DNA of 64,000 nucleotides from Diphasiastrum complanatum. Lineage: Eukaryota > Streptophyta > Lycopodiopsida > Lycopodiales > Lycopodiaceae. The notes beneath the pieces were generated by a model, which ran no database searches, was not told the origin of the DNA, and saw only the letters and a program-made list of their open reading frames with translations. This document shows positions 32,831 to 45,728 of the stretch, piece by piece; position 1 is the first letter of the stretch; each line of letters starts with the position of its first letter. The stretch lies in assembly GCA_029204225.1 (NCBI GenBank), contig CM055095.1:45495446-45559445 (forward strand), written 5' to 3'. The translations under genes and the position numbers were made by a program.

Positions 32831-35091
32831 CTCCTCTGTCACAGCCTGACTAAAGTCATGTAAAACCTCTCCCTCAATCTGTGTCCCTGACAAAGTGATG
32901 TGAGATGCACCTCTGCTAGAGCCACGCGGCCTCCCTCTCTGTCTACGTGCCACTGTCTGACTAGAACCTCTACCTCTCTGGGAAGACCCCTTGCCAGATC
33001 ATGGAGGCCTTCCTGGACGCCTCCGAGTTGGTGCTGTGGAAGCAGATGTAGTAGGAGGTGTCGTTGATATAGGAATGGGTGTGGCACGAGATGCAGGCAC
33101 CCTGAATGTAGGTGGAGTGTATGAATATGGTTGTACTGTAGGCTGGGCAGGGACAGCTCCTCGTGGATAATAACCTGCTGGGAGAAGGGGCTTATGAGTG
33201 GAACCCTCTGACATGGCAGGAGTAGGCCATGGTGCAGCTGCTGTAAGATGAGGCCGAGGCTGTACACCAATTGAAAAAGCCGATGTAACATGACGAGGTG
33301 GCCCAGGGAGGCGATGTGCAGGTGTAGGTGGTGGAATGTGGGGGGCAGCTGTATAAGTGGATGCAGCAACCAGAGTGGGTGGCTGAGCAGGAGGTACCGT
33401 ATGTGTCGACGTTGTATGCCTGGAAGCTGCATGAGTAGGAGCCGTACAAGTGGCAGTCGTATGCGTACCAGCAGCTGATGGTACTGGATGTGGCTGAGTA
33501 CGTGCATGTGGTGAGAGCCACCCTATATCATCAATGTCATCCTCACCATGTCCATACCGAAGGAGGTTTGACATGCTCCTCTGGCGAACACGACGGGTCC
33601 AATCTGCATCATCATCAACATGAACATCTACAGGGGCCTGTGAATCCTGCACACCATCAATCCCTCCCACTGTGGCACAAGCATCTCCACCCGATACACA
33701 TCCTGCTCTGGTAGAAGTGGCTCATACATCCCTGCCACCATCCTCAGTAATTGATCATCCTCCAGGCCATAGCCTAGGTCTGCCTCAAACTCTGGCTCAA
33801 GCTCTGCCTCAGCCATGGTCTCCAATCTTGGAGCAGGAATATCCCAATTCATCATCATTACCATCCTCATCCTCCTCATCAACACCCATGCCCATACATG
33901 TCCCCTGGCCAGCACTGATCATGATCCACTCTGTCCATCAATAACCATCTAACCCGCAACATCTCTCTCTGTCTCTGCTGCAATGTCAACCGCAACATCA
34001 GCCTTCGGCATGGGCGTGGTGGAATCAGTGGGATCCCATCACTATCAACTAACCGCAGAACATGGTAGAACGGACTCATCACAAATGTAATGCTCTCAGC
34101 CTGACGCCAAAAATCATCGTCAAATACAATCCTCAAAAATCTCAAACCATCAAGCCTACTAATGAAAGGCAGCTTCCTAAATGCAGCACTAGTGGCCATG
34201 TGTCTGAGCTGATGTCCGACTCTAATAACCCTATGCACGACAATCAGGTCGAATGCAAAATGTGTGAGAGTTGGTTTCTTCAGATCAAATGAACTGAAAG
34301 TGCGGAATAGGGCGAGGGCATGCCTCTTCCGGGTGATAAATGTCACCACGGCAAGGGCCATATCAGCTATCGCACAAACCCAGGGCAAGCGGCCAATATC
34401 CCCCAATATAAGATCAATGTTATGTGCAGCGCAAGGGGTCCATACAATAGCAGGGTATTGTTGCTGTAGCAAGTGAGACATGTTCACGCAATTACTTACG
34501 TTGTCGATGACAACCTGCACTTCATTGGCAAGGCCAACCTCCTCTATAACCTCACTGATGATATCGAACATTAACTGTCCGTCAATGACCCCACCACCTC
34601 TACTAGCATCAATGGCCCGATAAAACATAGTGCCCATGCAGCAAGACACCAGTATGTTGATCAGTGGCCGACGACGGGTGTCACTCCAGCCATCAGACAT
34701 GATCGAGCACCCATAACTCTCTCAGGCCTTCCTAAGAGGCATCATCTGTGTGGTGAGCTCCTCCACCCTGGACGTAAGGTAGGTGGTACAGACAGCCTCA
34801 ACCACAGGTGGCCTTAAGCGTGAACCTGCTTTTTATACATAACTGGTGATTTCTTCACTGTTTGTGCACCGTTTTGGATGCCATAAGGACAGGAAGGAAG
34901 CTAATCACATTGTCAACCAGCCATGGAGAGATTTTGAGGTTTATGTCATAGATTTGTCTCCAAAAAGTTAACCTAGCAGCAACTGTAGCTATAGATCTCT
35001 TGAAGGGCTCCGTGTCAGCAGTGGCAAATGGCAGGTTCAGCTCATAGATCATGTTTGCCAAAGCCTGCTGGGCTCTGCCTCGAGATGGGGC
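32806..35091 (-). pseudogene. hAT-like transposase (DUF659 type), decayed
   Basis: On the minus strand, 35061-34855 carries the segment before DUF659 (NLPFATADTEPFKRSI). After stops, 34700-33879 holds DUF659: MSDGWSDTRRRPLINILVSC, GTMFYRAIDAS, VVIDNVSNCVN, WTPCAAHNIDLILGDIG. Such domains occur in plant hAT-superfamily transposases, where they form part of the catalytic RNase H-like fold. A frameshift follows. A long Pro/Thr-rich tail (33670-32999) then runs through one stop into a basic end with AT-hook-like RRPGRPP and RQRGRPRGSS, ending near 32806. The N-terminal BED finger, the terminal inverted repeats and the 8-bp duplication were not found. Several stops and shifts make it inactive. Confidence 0.82.
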
Positions 35092-35099
35092 TGGAAAGA

Positions 35100-36350
35100 C
35101 TCCCCCATGGACTGTTGTCTATATTGGGAGCTACGAGACGATCTACTGCCCTATATATTACTTCAGTGTAGAGATAATCAATTGGGAAGTTGTTCCATCT
35201 CTAAATACTAATTTGATATTTGAATTCAGTTTGGGTAAGTGTGAAAGTTAGAGTTGTTTTTTGAACTTCTTGCCTATTCTTGGGACGGAACTTGTTTAAG
35301 GGGGAAGAAAGTTACATCCATGTCCTGTATATAGGATTCGGCATAATCCTAGACCTGGATATCCAGTACTCGAATATACGAGATTATTAGTTAATTCATG
35401 TCATTCCAAACTAGGCTAGAAATGTAATTAATAAGCTTGTGAGGGCCCAAGTGCTCTAATTGGACCTTTTGCATAGTGATTGACAACTTTTGGTGCAAGA
35501 ATAAGAGATCAAATGCGTTTGGCTTGGAATAGGGGATTCTATAGGAGATATTTCTCAGCTTTTGGGGCCTATATATCTTGTAGAAACTAGCCCTACTCCT
35601 CATTCAATTTTCCTATTTCCAAGAGCCATGATCCTCTCCTCTCTTGCATTCAGTCACCATGGCTTGAAGGTGTAGCGGTTAGGCATTTGACTATTCATTT
35701 GTTGCTGGTTGGGTAGACCTCCACTTGGTGATCCTTACACCAGGTAATTATAGTATTTCTTTTGTCGATTTATCCTTGAAGAATGACACTAGTTGTGAGA
35801 ATTGTTGCTTTAATACTTTATGCCCCCCATGACCTCATTCATATGAATGGGATCGTTGGACGCCAAGCTTTGACTGTTCTTTTTTATGATGGTTTCACAC
35901 ATAACTTTATAAAATGCTAAACTGATGCAAAAACTCAAGGCGGCCACCACGCCAAGTAATCACTTGTATGTGGTGAAAATGGCATCCTCCTTTGGATTGA
36001 TCGTGAGGTAAAGTGGGCATGAAGAACCGATAGTAGTAACGATAGTTTGAGACGTTACCTTGTTGTTAGATTCGAACGTCTTCCGAAGAGTGTCGAGTCA
36101 ATAGTTCGTCGACTGTTGACTGTCGAAGAATAGTCGAATTGTTGAAAGATTTGCTAACGGTGTATATTGTCGAAGATGTCTCTGGTCGACTTGCAATAGT
36201 GTCGTGAACCCTATCTCGAACTTGTGTGTAAATCTGCAGGTTCTTCAACTGTAACATGTTACCGACTAAATAATTAGGTCTACGACTCTGTCATAGATAC
36301 CTGAAAGAAATAGTTGGTAGCAAATACAATGCTAGATCGGATGGGTGAAG
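35100..36350. other. no gene; possible tRNA-derived SINE head
   Basis: Mostly AT-rich. At 35669-35722, TGTAGCGGTTAGG and, about 36 bases on, GGTTGGGTAGACC resemble the A and B boxes of a tRNA-type RNA polymerase III promoter. No full tRNA fold is evident and no tail with flanking repeats was found. Confidence 0.3.
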
Positions 36351-36359
36351 AAATTTCAA

Positions 36360-36513
36360 CAGGGAGGAGACCTAGATGATAAAAAGTCAACATCAAGGTA
36401 TGTTTTCATCATGGCAGGAGCGGTAATCAGGTGGGCTAGCACTAAGCAAAATACAATGGCACTATCAACCATGGAAGCAGAATTTTCACCAAATGCTATT
36501 GACCGTAGATAAC
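36360..36513 (+). pseudogene. copia RNase H fragment
   Basis: An open frame reads GGDLDDKKSTSRYVF, RWASTKQNTMALSTMEAEF, the DRKSTSGYVF / ALSSTEAEY segment of copia RNase H, and stops at TAA 36511-36513. It is isolated: no upstream pol and no LTR are recognised. Confidence 0.8.
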
Positions 36514-36760
36514 CAGACTTGAAGCATCCAATTATTGATTCACCATGCAAAAGCAAATTTAGTGCAAAATCAAACCAGACTTGAAGCATCCACTACTTAT
36601 ATTGAGCATGCAAAAGTAGAATAATGGCAAAGTCAAAGCAATTTGCAGCATTTGGTAGTTAATATCGCCCATCCAAAAGTAGATTGATAGCAAATCAAAC
36701 CACATATTAATTCACTGTGCAAAAGAGGACCAAAAACAAAATCAAACCAAAAGAAGACCG
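36513..36760. repeat. about four tandem copies of a 62-bp unit
   Basis: ACCAGACTTGAAGCATCCA begins at 36514 and 36575; two more diverged units follow (GTGCAAAAG and CAAATCAAACCA words). The array starts at the RNase H stop codon. A single weaker unit recurs near 36958. Confidence 0.7.
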
Positions 36761-38460
36761 TTATACAAATGCAAATCCCGCAACAATCCTTCAATACTCA
36801 CTGGCGACAAGATTGTACTACAAGTTTTCTTAATCTATGTCATGCAACGAAGATGGATCCAGTTACAAACAATTAAAATATATGCAATCCACTTGTGACC
36901 AACAACAGTCATTACCTCTAACATGTATAATGACATGGACCAAGCAAAAGCAGATTACCAGACTTGAACCATCAAACCACATTACATTCTCTGCATAAAA
37001 GCACAGTAATCACAAAACCAAATCAAAAGAAGGTCCTACCACAACGATCCTGATTGGATTTTACTCATTAACCTACTTTAGAAACAAAACATGAGCCATG
37101 CTGCCTACTTGCTTTGGCTTAATGGCCATGGAGTGTTGGAGAGAGAGAGAGATGAACGAGTTGAGAAAAGGTGTGGTATGTTAGAAACGAAAAATAAGCT
37201 CAAAGAGGTAAGATGAACACGAACGAGAAACGAACTCGAATAGACTATGTTCGTGCGCAGCGGAACGAGCTATACGACTCTCTCCGTAAGCATGATTATG
37301 TCTATCAGAACGAACAAAACGGTAGTGATGGGAATCATAGTCGTTCTTGATTACGTAGCCAAACTTTAATAAATGAATGAATCTCCAGAAGAATGGTTTG
37401 TCGCAAATAGTAAGACAAACTATTCGTCGCAAATGATTCGCGAAGAGCTAGACGGTGCTTAGAATGATTCGCGAAAGACAAGACTAAATGTTAGTCGTCT
37501 ATTACCAGAAAGAACAACTAGAAAGATCAGACAGAATGAATGATAAGCATAGCAATATTAACACAGATCTAAACGCAGAACAAAGAACTGTATCAGATTA
37601 AGTATATCATGTATACATGTCAATAATGCGGTAGAGCATAAGACAATAGCGGACGAAACCGCGTGCCCTACGAAACTTATACAATCTGTAAAGGAATAAA
37701 ACCTTATTGCTGACCATCAAGAATCAATGTGCAAGGCATCTACTTTGTGTCATTCATCAACTCATTCACTCATTAACTCATTCGTCTGAATACACAAATG
37801 GTATCCAGTATATATACATTATATTACAGGTGTGCAGATGTGGAAAGTACAGAGTGGATGTGTTGTCTGTAAGAGATCGTGGGTGGCTGCAGTCGTTGTC
37901 CAATCTGTTAGTGCAGCTGCATGGGGTGAGCGTGAAAAGGGTGCGACGTCAGTCAGTGCTGAAGTGATCATTGGTGATGACAATGCAAAAAGTGCGTCAC
38001 TCCTACGAGTAGCCTTAGGATTAGATTTACAAGGTGCCTTTGCTTTTAGGGCACCTTTGGCATTCTGTAAGATAGCATCCCCTTTTTGCCTGTCACTATA
38101 ACGTGTGTAAAAACACAGTGTTGCGATTCTTTCGCCTTTTCTTCGTCTATGCGAATTTGCGTGTAAATATGCAGACTACGCGACAACGTTAGTAAATATG
38201 TAGCATGAATGGAGGCAGATTAAAATGGGATTTAAGGAGAGTAGAGGGAATAAATCCAACATGGAGCATTGAAGATTAGCAAAGGCATTCGAAGGAACAC
38301 AGTTAGCCACAGACAAGGGACAGAGAGGTTGCTTTGTAATACTTTGGTAGAGTTTCCTAGGACGTTGAGATAACAACCACCTTCAAAGATGTTACATCTA
38401 TGCCTCGACCCTCACCCTTCTTTTATAATAAAAGAATAACTTTTTTGTGCTTTTACATTT
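36761..38460. other. no recognisable gene; possible diverged LTR material
   Basis: GATTCGCGAAG and GATTCGCGAAAG (37434, 37465) echo the GATTCGCGAAC words of the copia LTR at 20001-20794, so part of 37170-38160 may be a related LTR. No termini could be fixed. A short GA tract is at 37140-37152. Confidence 0.3.
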
Positions 38461-38509
38461 GGGAATCATTATTCATGTAGAGTAAATCAAGACTCATGCA
38501 TATTAAAGC

Positions 38510-38690
38510 ACCAATCATGCATAATAAAGCAAATGCTTTTTTGGCCTCACGAATCATTCATGCATTCCTAACATTTTTTTACATGGGAACAAATGCTTTT
38601 TTGGCCTCATCAATTGTTCATGCCTTTTTTACATGGGAACACATGCATTCCTAACATTTGTACACGGAACAAATGCATGCTACTTTAGCC
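38510..38690. repeat. short tandem repeat (about 50-60 bp unit)
   Basis: AAATGCTTTTTTGGCCTCA and ACATGGGAACA each occur twice, with TTCATGCATTCCTAACATTT variants between, giving two to three irregular units. Confidence 0.65.
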
Positions 38691-40374
38691 CTCAATCAAG
38701 GTTCAAGTCTTTAAATTTTAGGATATTGTCTTAAATTTCCATACTCCATTTACCCACCTCAACACATACTATTGCAAAGCAAACTTTGCAATGCAAAGCC
38801 AAAAATAGTGAAAGGATTTGGATCAGACCGGCTCGATGCTTGCCATGTGTAACCCAGCCACTAATTGATATTCTTTAGCAGTGTTGGACTGACATGGCAG
38901 ATCAACGGCGCATGGTGGCAGCAAAAGGAAAGAGTGCAATCACGAGGATCTCGTTTCACCAATATTAAGATATTTCTACTGCTTAATCTTTTCTCCTTCT
39001 TCCATATGTGAACATAATTTGTTGATGGATTCAGAGATCGGAGGAGTCTCCTGGTTCACTGGTTTTCGAGGGTGAATTGGCTTGCTGCTACAACTATTAC
39101 TTGCGTTTTTCTGTGAAGTATGTAAGTGGGCTCAATTATTTTCATCATGATTTGGTCATGCTATTGATACCTTCCTTGCCTTCTGCCCATGCAACTCCTA
39201 AGTCAGCCAATTCTGCATTTGAGTGGTGCAAATTTGCAGCTTCAGATGTGGAAAATATCAAAATTTAGCCTTAAAACAAGCAAGAGCATGCTTCTACTTC
39301 CTTACAGCTTGACGCTTTTTTATTGATAGCGATTCGTCACATGTTTCTTTGAAATTCTTCCGTCTGTCGTCAGCTCGAGTACTAATCTGTAAATAGTAGA
39401 TAGGAATTCTTATTACGAACAGATCATTTAGCCTTGCAGAAATGAATAGAGAGCTACATTTATCTGCTAGCATCTGATTGATCATCAATCCAACTAATCT
39501 TACAAGTCAAAGCTATACCTCCACTGCATAATGCTATCTTGCTCTTGTTTACCACATCAAGGAATGTATTTCATGGGATATATTTTGCAAAGCCTGCAAA
39601 ACCTTTGATTTGATAGCTTGTGGGCTTAATTAATGTGTTCTGGAAATATGAAACTGAAATAAATCAAAATTTTCAACAGAATAACTTGTTATACTGATCA
39701 AAGAATTTTGGATCACCTAGTGTACAAACCTCTGAATATTTTAAACTGAGAACGGTGAAGCTTTTTGTATTCAGCAATTGAGTGCAACTTTTAGAATTCG
39801 TTTCAATATGCTTCTGCAAATGTGCTAGACAACAGCGGTTCGTTCAATAATTTTCTGTTCAACAAGAGTGATGCACTAAAAATCTTTGGAGAGGTGATTT
39901 CATGTTTCCATTTTAAAGTCATGAATGTGTAGTAGAAATGGGTATGATGTTGCCGTCGTACCCTGGTTACTTGAGAGCCTACAGCAGCAATTTCTTTCTC
40001 TACTAGAAACAACCTTTTAACATATGAGCATTCTTAAGCCTGTTCTTGGCTGCAGATGGTAGTAGAAGTTGTTATTCATTTAATATCACTGCATTCATTG
40101 CCTTATCTCTGACATGTGACTGCTTTCTTCCGCAGTATTTTTGCTTGTTAAGTTTGGTGGGATGTGTGGCTGTTAAATGGTGCTTTGCAGTATGATCTTT
40201 ATTTGATATAGTCTAAACAAGTGCTATCAATGACAAGGTTACATGTGGCCGCTGATCGTTTCGACTTTCCTGTTTCAATCGAATGCAATTTAGGTTGCTT
40301 CAATAACATGAATAGCAGTTTTTGCGAAGCGAAAATAGCTGACTATTACGATCTGTTTCCAGCGAAAGGTTTCG
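38691..40374. other. no recognisable gene; upstream flank of the acyltransferase gene
   Basis: AT-rich, no long frames with protein-like composition and no clear TATA box close to the ATG at 40375. Confidence 0.4.
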
Positions 40375-41896
40375 ATGGGGATCCAGGTGGTGGAGGTTCG
40401 GTCTGTCTCAACAGTTCTGCCAGCCAAACCAACACCCCCCACAGATAGATACTTTCTTTCAAACCTTGACCAAGTCTTTTCTGGGCAATGGTACATGAAC
40501 ACGGTCTATTACTTTCCTCCTCCAGAGATCTCTGATCCTCAAAAGCTTGTGGACAGTTTGAAGGAATCCCTTTCCAAAACCTTAGTGCACTATCCAGTGT
40601 TGTCAGGGAGGATTAAAACTGGCGAGGATGGCAGACTTGAGGTAGATTTTAATGATGAAGGTGTTCCTTTTAAAGAAGCCCATGTTCGTGCGAGGTTTGA
40701 TGATTGGGAAGACATTAAAGACTGTCCCTTTGAGCTGGAACTTAATACAGAGGGTACAACTATCTCTGACTATAGCATATCTCCACTCTTGAGGATCCAG
40801 GTGCATTGATGTTGTTTACAATTGACAGCAAGCATGTTAAGCCTTTTTCCATAAAATCAGGCTATTTAAACATCTTTGAAGGTTTAGTATGCTAATACTG
40901 TCTGCGTTTGTGTCTGGTCAGATTAACATTTTTCGCTGTGGAGGTATTGCTGTGGGTTTCAGCTGGGCACATGCCATTGCTGATGGGTGGGCAGCTACAG
41001 AGTTTGTGAAGGCCTGGTCAGAAGTCCATCAAACCATTCCCATTTCTAAACCCCCTCACTTTGTTTCCACCCTACTAGAGGCCCGCAATCCGCCGCAAGT
41101 GACGCACTCGACGAAGGATTACCTCTCCACAGAGAAATTAGTGGATTCAGCTAGTGTTAACAACCAAATTCCTGAAGGAACACCCTCATATCAGACCATT
41201 GTTTTTCGATTGAGTACTCACCAAGTCGATGATCTGATCGACGAGGTCCAGGGAGGTCCATGGAAGTATGGAACGGTAACAGCATTTGAAGCAGTGGCTG
41301 CATTTACGTGGAAGGTGATGACAGAGGCCAGGGATCTACCTGACTCTATGATCACCAAATATGTATACCCAATAAGCTGCCGACAGCGCTGGGAACCACA
41401 GCTTCCTGATGGCTATTTTGGTAATGCAGCTCATATGTCATGCTTACCTCTAAAGGCAGGTGACATAAAGAAAAATCACATCTCATACACTGCTAAGGTC
41501 ATACATGATGACATTGCTCAAACAGACACAAAGTACCTCAAATCTGCCATGGATTGGATGCAAATTGAACTGGGAAAAGGAAGAGATATTGGTTTTAACT
41601 GTGACTACTACTCAGGTGCAGATGTGCAGAGTACTAGCTTTATTCATTTTCCAATTTATGAGACAGACTTTGGGTGGGGTAAGCCCTTATACTACTCATT
41701 TCCAATTCAGGATTTGTTTGGAGATGGACTTGCATTGGTGTTGCCTGCACCCGAGAGTGGTCGGAGTAGATGTGTGCCAATTTCCATGCAGCAGGAACAC
41801 ATGAAGAGGTTGTTTGAGAATGAGCTATTCCTTAAATTCCAGCCCAATCTGAAAAATTACGAATACTGCACTAAACGATTCACTCTACCAGCTTGA
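40375..41896 (+). CDS. BAHD-family acyl-CoA-dependent acyltransferase (2 exons)
   Basis: BAHD enzymes transfer acyl groups from CoA thioesters to alcohols or amines in plant specialised metabolism, usually in the cytosol. Exons 40375-40800 and 40922-41896 join in phase 0 (LLRIQ | INIFRCGG) across a 121-bp GT-AG intron at the position typical of the family, giving 466 residues (usual 430-460). The catalytic HxxxD motif is HAIADG (about res 158-163), in the context FSWAHAIADGW. The structural motif DFGWG is present as ETDFGWGKPLYY near residue 393. The N-terminus VEVRSVSTVLPAKPTPP and the LSGRI motif near residue 80 also fit. There is no stop or shift. The acceptor and donor cannot be read from sequence; hydroxycinnamoyltransferase-like activity is possible but unproven. 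Confidence 0.95.
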
Positions 41897-43125
41897 ATTT
41901 TCAATCTTCTTTCTATGCAATATTGGCTTTTGAATCGATTGAAGCAGGGAAATATACATTCTCCAAGTGGCATTTGTTGTGTGTACTTAATGAAATTGCT
42001 CATATTCCTATGGCTGATTTCTCTGTTGAGACAAGATGCTAGATTGAGAATTCAGACGTTGGAAACAAGATTAGTGGTCTAATTCCGTTCTAAAACTTTA
42101 GTTTTTGTTTCTATCATACTGCAAATTCAGGCATGGATGCTGAAGCTCTTTTGAAAAAAAATCAAAAAGCCTTGTTAGCTGTCAGTTTTTGTTCTCTAAA
42201 CAGTTTGAATGCGTTGGCATACTGGTGATGTATGACTGAAATTTATGATGGCAAAGTAGTGAATAGAGCCCTCATTTACTATAGTCATCAAAAATCTTTT
42301 GGAAATAATGGCATGCTTGATGTTTTATTAGACCTATAGCAGCAATATGAAGAGTATGTATGGAAATTTTACCCTTGAAGCTGCCCAGCATCTTAGAAAC
42401 AAGGACTCCACATGAGAATAATTTGGCCCTGTACCAATATCTATCCCAACGTGTGCTCCTTTTAGAAAGTGCCATGTGTCTAGTGCTCTTTCTTATCCCA
42501 TATCCCATATCAAGCAATAAGCAGAACGTAATGGCAAGTGCTTAGGTTTTGTGAGTATTTTGGAGGTGACTCCGGGAGCATAATATGCATCCCCGACTCT
42601 CTCTTTACTCCCTCTCTCCACCTTCTCACTTGGCACTACCTTGTGGAAGGCCCGAAGGCCTTGAGCCCGTGCAGGTTGTGGCCCTGCCCTCAAGCAAGCG
42701 CCCTCCCTGCACGAAAGGACCTTGGATGGGGCCTTCCACCCCCCAAACACTTCAAAAAGTAGAGAGATGTATGAGACTTCAGAAACTTTATTCAAATCTG
42801 GAAAGCAATGCTTACAAAGCCAGCCCACGCAAGAGCTTGAAGAGGTAGATGGCCTCGGTCTCTTGCAATCACAATATAGATAACGAACGGAGCACTTAAA
42901 CAAGCGCCATGCCACATGTCAGTTAACAATTTGAGGTGTTTATTGTCGTGAATACATTTTTTGCTCGGCTACCCTTTTGGCCATCCTCCTCCCCTTTCAA
43001 CTGCACACTTCCCCACCTTTCAAGTGCGCCTCACCTACTACCTTCACAAAAAATGCAAAATTTGCCCTTCAGGCTTTCACCGTCACTCGATAAACTTTGG
43101 CACTTAAAAAAAAACTGGATTGCAT
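41897..43125. other. no recognisable gene; contains a GC-rich island
   Basis: 42630-42750 is distinctly GC-rich (GAAGGCCCGAAGGCC, GCCCTGCCCTC) against AT-rich surroundings. Frames cross it on both strands without a recognisable product. It may be a fragment of a repeat. Confidence 0.35.
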
Positions 43126-43256
43126 GCAATTATTACACATGAATATGGGGTGCACAGGATTGCACACAATTAGCTTTCAATTGATTACAAATTAATATGG
43201 GTGCATTTGATTGCATACAATTAGCTTTCAATCAATTACAAATTAATATGCAGTGT
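43126..43256. repeat. short tandem repeat (about 55-bp unit)
   Basis: GATTGCACACAATTAGCTTTCAATTG and GATTGCATACAATTAGCTTTCAATCA, each followed by ATTACAAATTAATATG, are two adjacent copies. A weaker third copy precedes them (GGATTGCATGCAATTATTAC). Confidence 0.8.
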
Positions 43257-45172
43257 CAAGTTAGAGGAAGCCATAAATCTTATGTAATTAATTAAACATA
43301 AGATTATGAAAATGCAAAGTCTCGAATCCATATACAGTTTATTAAACATAACTTTAAAGAAACATTTAGCATCTATAGTGAAATTAAGTTGTTTGGCATC
43401 TATATTAAAAAATGCAACAAGCCCTAAGAAATGTGATCTTGACATGCTATTTCAACATCCAATACAAATCGTTCTTCAAAATTGAGCATCGAGCAACAAA
43501 CTTACAAATACGTAAAACTTCAAAATGAAAACCCAATAATGACTTCCATACATAAAAAACAACATACTTATGCTAGAGTGACATGGGGATTGCAATGCCA
43601 GCATAGCTTCGACCTTAGCCAAATTTGATTGTGTGCCTGCCCTTGTTCCCTACCTTTTTACTTTGAAATTTCTACTCAATAAAAAGACAATAAGATGGAT
43701 GCAAATTAAAGTTTGAATCTTGTATCTTTGTAAACACTCTATTTCATGCCTCCAAGCAATTCGTGGCCCATCATAGATATGCACATTCACATCGTTAAAA
43801 GAAAGCCTTGTAGATCATCCCTTGTAGGAGTCACTCCATTGACACCAAAAAGTAGAATTTACAAGGCTAAGACAAGATGACTTGTACTTCAGAGTGCTGC
43901 AAGCAATATTACAAATAGTCATGATTGACTATTAAAAATATGTAACACAAGTAGTTCATTGTACGTGACCGCAAAAAGCTTATAAATGTATTTTTGAATC
44001 ACTCAAGTGTTTAACATTTACCTATACCAATAAGACTCTAAGAGTCTAACATTTGCATAAGTTGCCACTACAATTGCATATCACTATCCATTTTATGTTT
44101 ATGTTGTCAAGAACAAATATATATTTTATGATTTATAGACGCTTCCTCGAACTAACTCAACCATATCAATAAAACTTAGATATATTGATTGTGTATGAAC
44201 ATATCATAGTAACTTCTAATCTCAACGATAACAAATTCTCTCACGTCATACATTGCAAATTTAATTTAGCACTCATTGCAAAATAAGCATTATGTCTGCA
44301 AAATTTCATTAAGAGATTTCCACTATCAACACAATGCCATTGCTAACGCCATGTCTAAATCTAATTTAGCTTATTTAGTTTTGTTTCTTCTACCGAGCTT
44401 CATACATTACGCCTTGTGTTCTTTCATCAAGCACAATATAATATGGCTCTTTGGCTTGGTTTTGTGGTGACAAACTATCAAGGTAGAGAACTGGGCCAAA
44501 TCCTTGTTAGTGTAGTCATTTTTAACAAAGTCTTACATCTTTATCCTTATTGCAATATAATATACTAATGCCAACTATGCATCCTTGAAGTTAAGGCTAG
44601 GTAAGGCTTAGAAGTCCCTTTTCAATCACACATCTTCCATCACAACAACAAAAAAACAATCTCAAACATTGGTGAACACATGCTCCAATAAGTGAGTCCA
44701 AGCCTAATAGCTTGAGAACATATGAAGCCAAGGATTCCATAGAGCTAAACTTGTAGCTCTCAATGATAGAACGAGGATGAACAAAATCTCACATTGAACT
44801 CAACATAACTCTCAGTCATTGTTTTTTCAATTGCTAACACAACTTGTAATATGACATGTGGCCAATGAGGGTGCCCATAACTCGTGATTCGAAGCGGGGA
44901 AGCACACTTTGGGGTTTAGGCTTTGGAGGTATACCCTTTAGATCTTTGCATGACCATGCAAAACAGTATGGACTGGTCCTTCAAAGACTTGTTCCTTAGC
45001 TTCATGTTCCTTGTCAAAGGCTCTCGTTGTGCTTTTGGTGGCATAATTATCATCCAATGTCTTTGCATTTTATATGCTCCTCCTGCCTTACTCTTACCTG
45101 CACCAGAGAAATTGTTTTAGTTAATATATATTTTGAAACTGATTCAGTTAGAGATCTAAAAAAAGAACATTT
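43257..45172. other. no recognisable gene
   Basis: AT-rich with scattered short frames only; no motif, RNA gene or element border seen. Confidence 0.4.
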
Positions 45173-45601
45173 TCATATGGCATAACGTACTTTTACACCA
45201 TTCAACCAAAATTGATAGTACTGAGGTAGATCGAGTTGCAACATGTCCAGTTCTGATCGAATGTGATTGAGACACCAATCTTCCTCGACCTCAACCATTG
45301 CAAGAATGTTCTCATTTCTTTTCATTGTTATTTGAAGTTGCTCTTGAGGGCTTATTCCAAAATCTTGATCAAGTGGCCCCCAAACATTTTTGCATTTAAT
45401 CCATCTTCTATAATACAGCAGCAAAGTGAGCATTTGTTTTTCGATGTGATATCTAAATGTCATTGATGAATAACATACTCTGCACTCAACTTGCTGATTT
45501 TGTTTCGTATCCCAACCATCATCCAACAACTCGACGATTATTTCAGCACTCAAACATTGTTTTCGTTCTCCGAACATTGCATTTGGAAAAAAAATCAACA
45601 A
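45173..45601 (-). CDS. unrecognised open frame, possible exon
   Basis: 142 codons ending YQFWLNGVKVRYAI. The frame holds a Cys pair (CRVC), an acidic EVEEDWC stretch and WGPLDQDFG. The composition is protein-like. It lies about 130 bases downstream of the stop of the two-exon gene at 45729-46357 on the same strand, so it may be a separate gene or an alternatively joined exon. Not recognised. Confidence 0.35.
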   Translation of the reverse strand: MLIFFPNAMFGERKQCLSAEIIVELLDDGWDTKQNQQVECRVCYSSMTFRYHIEKQMLTLLLYYRRWIKCKNVWGPLDQDFGISPQEQLQITMKRNENILAMVEVEEDWCLNHIRSELDMLQLDLPQYYQFWLNGVKVRYAI

Positions 45602-45728
45602 AAATAGTAAAAGGTAGATACCAACTTAATCTATTATTCTTTGATCCAGTGCTAAATTTTAATATACTTTGAATATTAATATATAATCTAGATCAAAAAC
45701 TTTCTGAAATTGTTGCATCAGGAGAAAT

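Noticed and set aside
42538-42848. Overlapping frames across the GC-rich island
   Set aside because: Pro/Leu-rich translations on both strands caused by base composition; no conserved motif.
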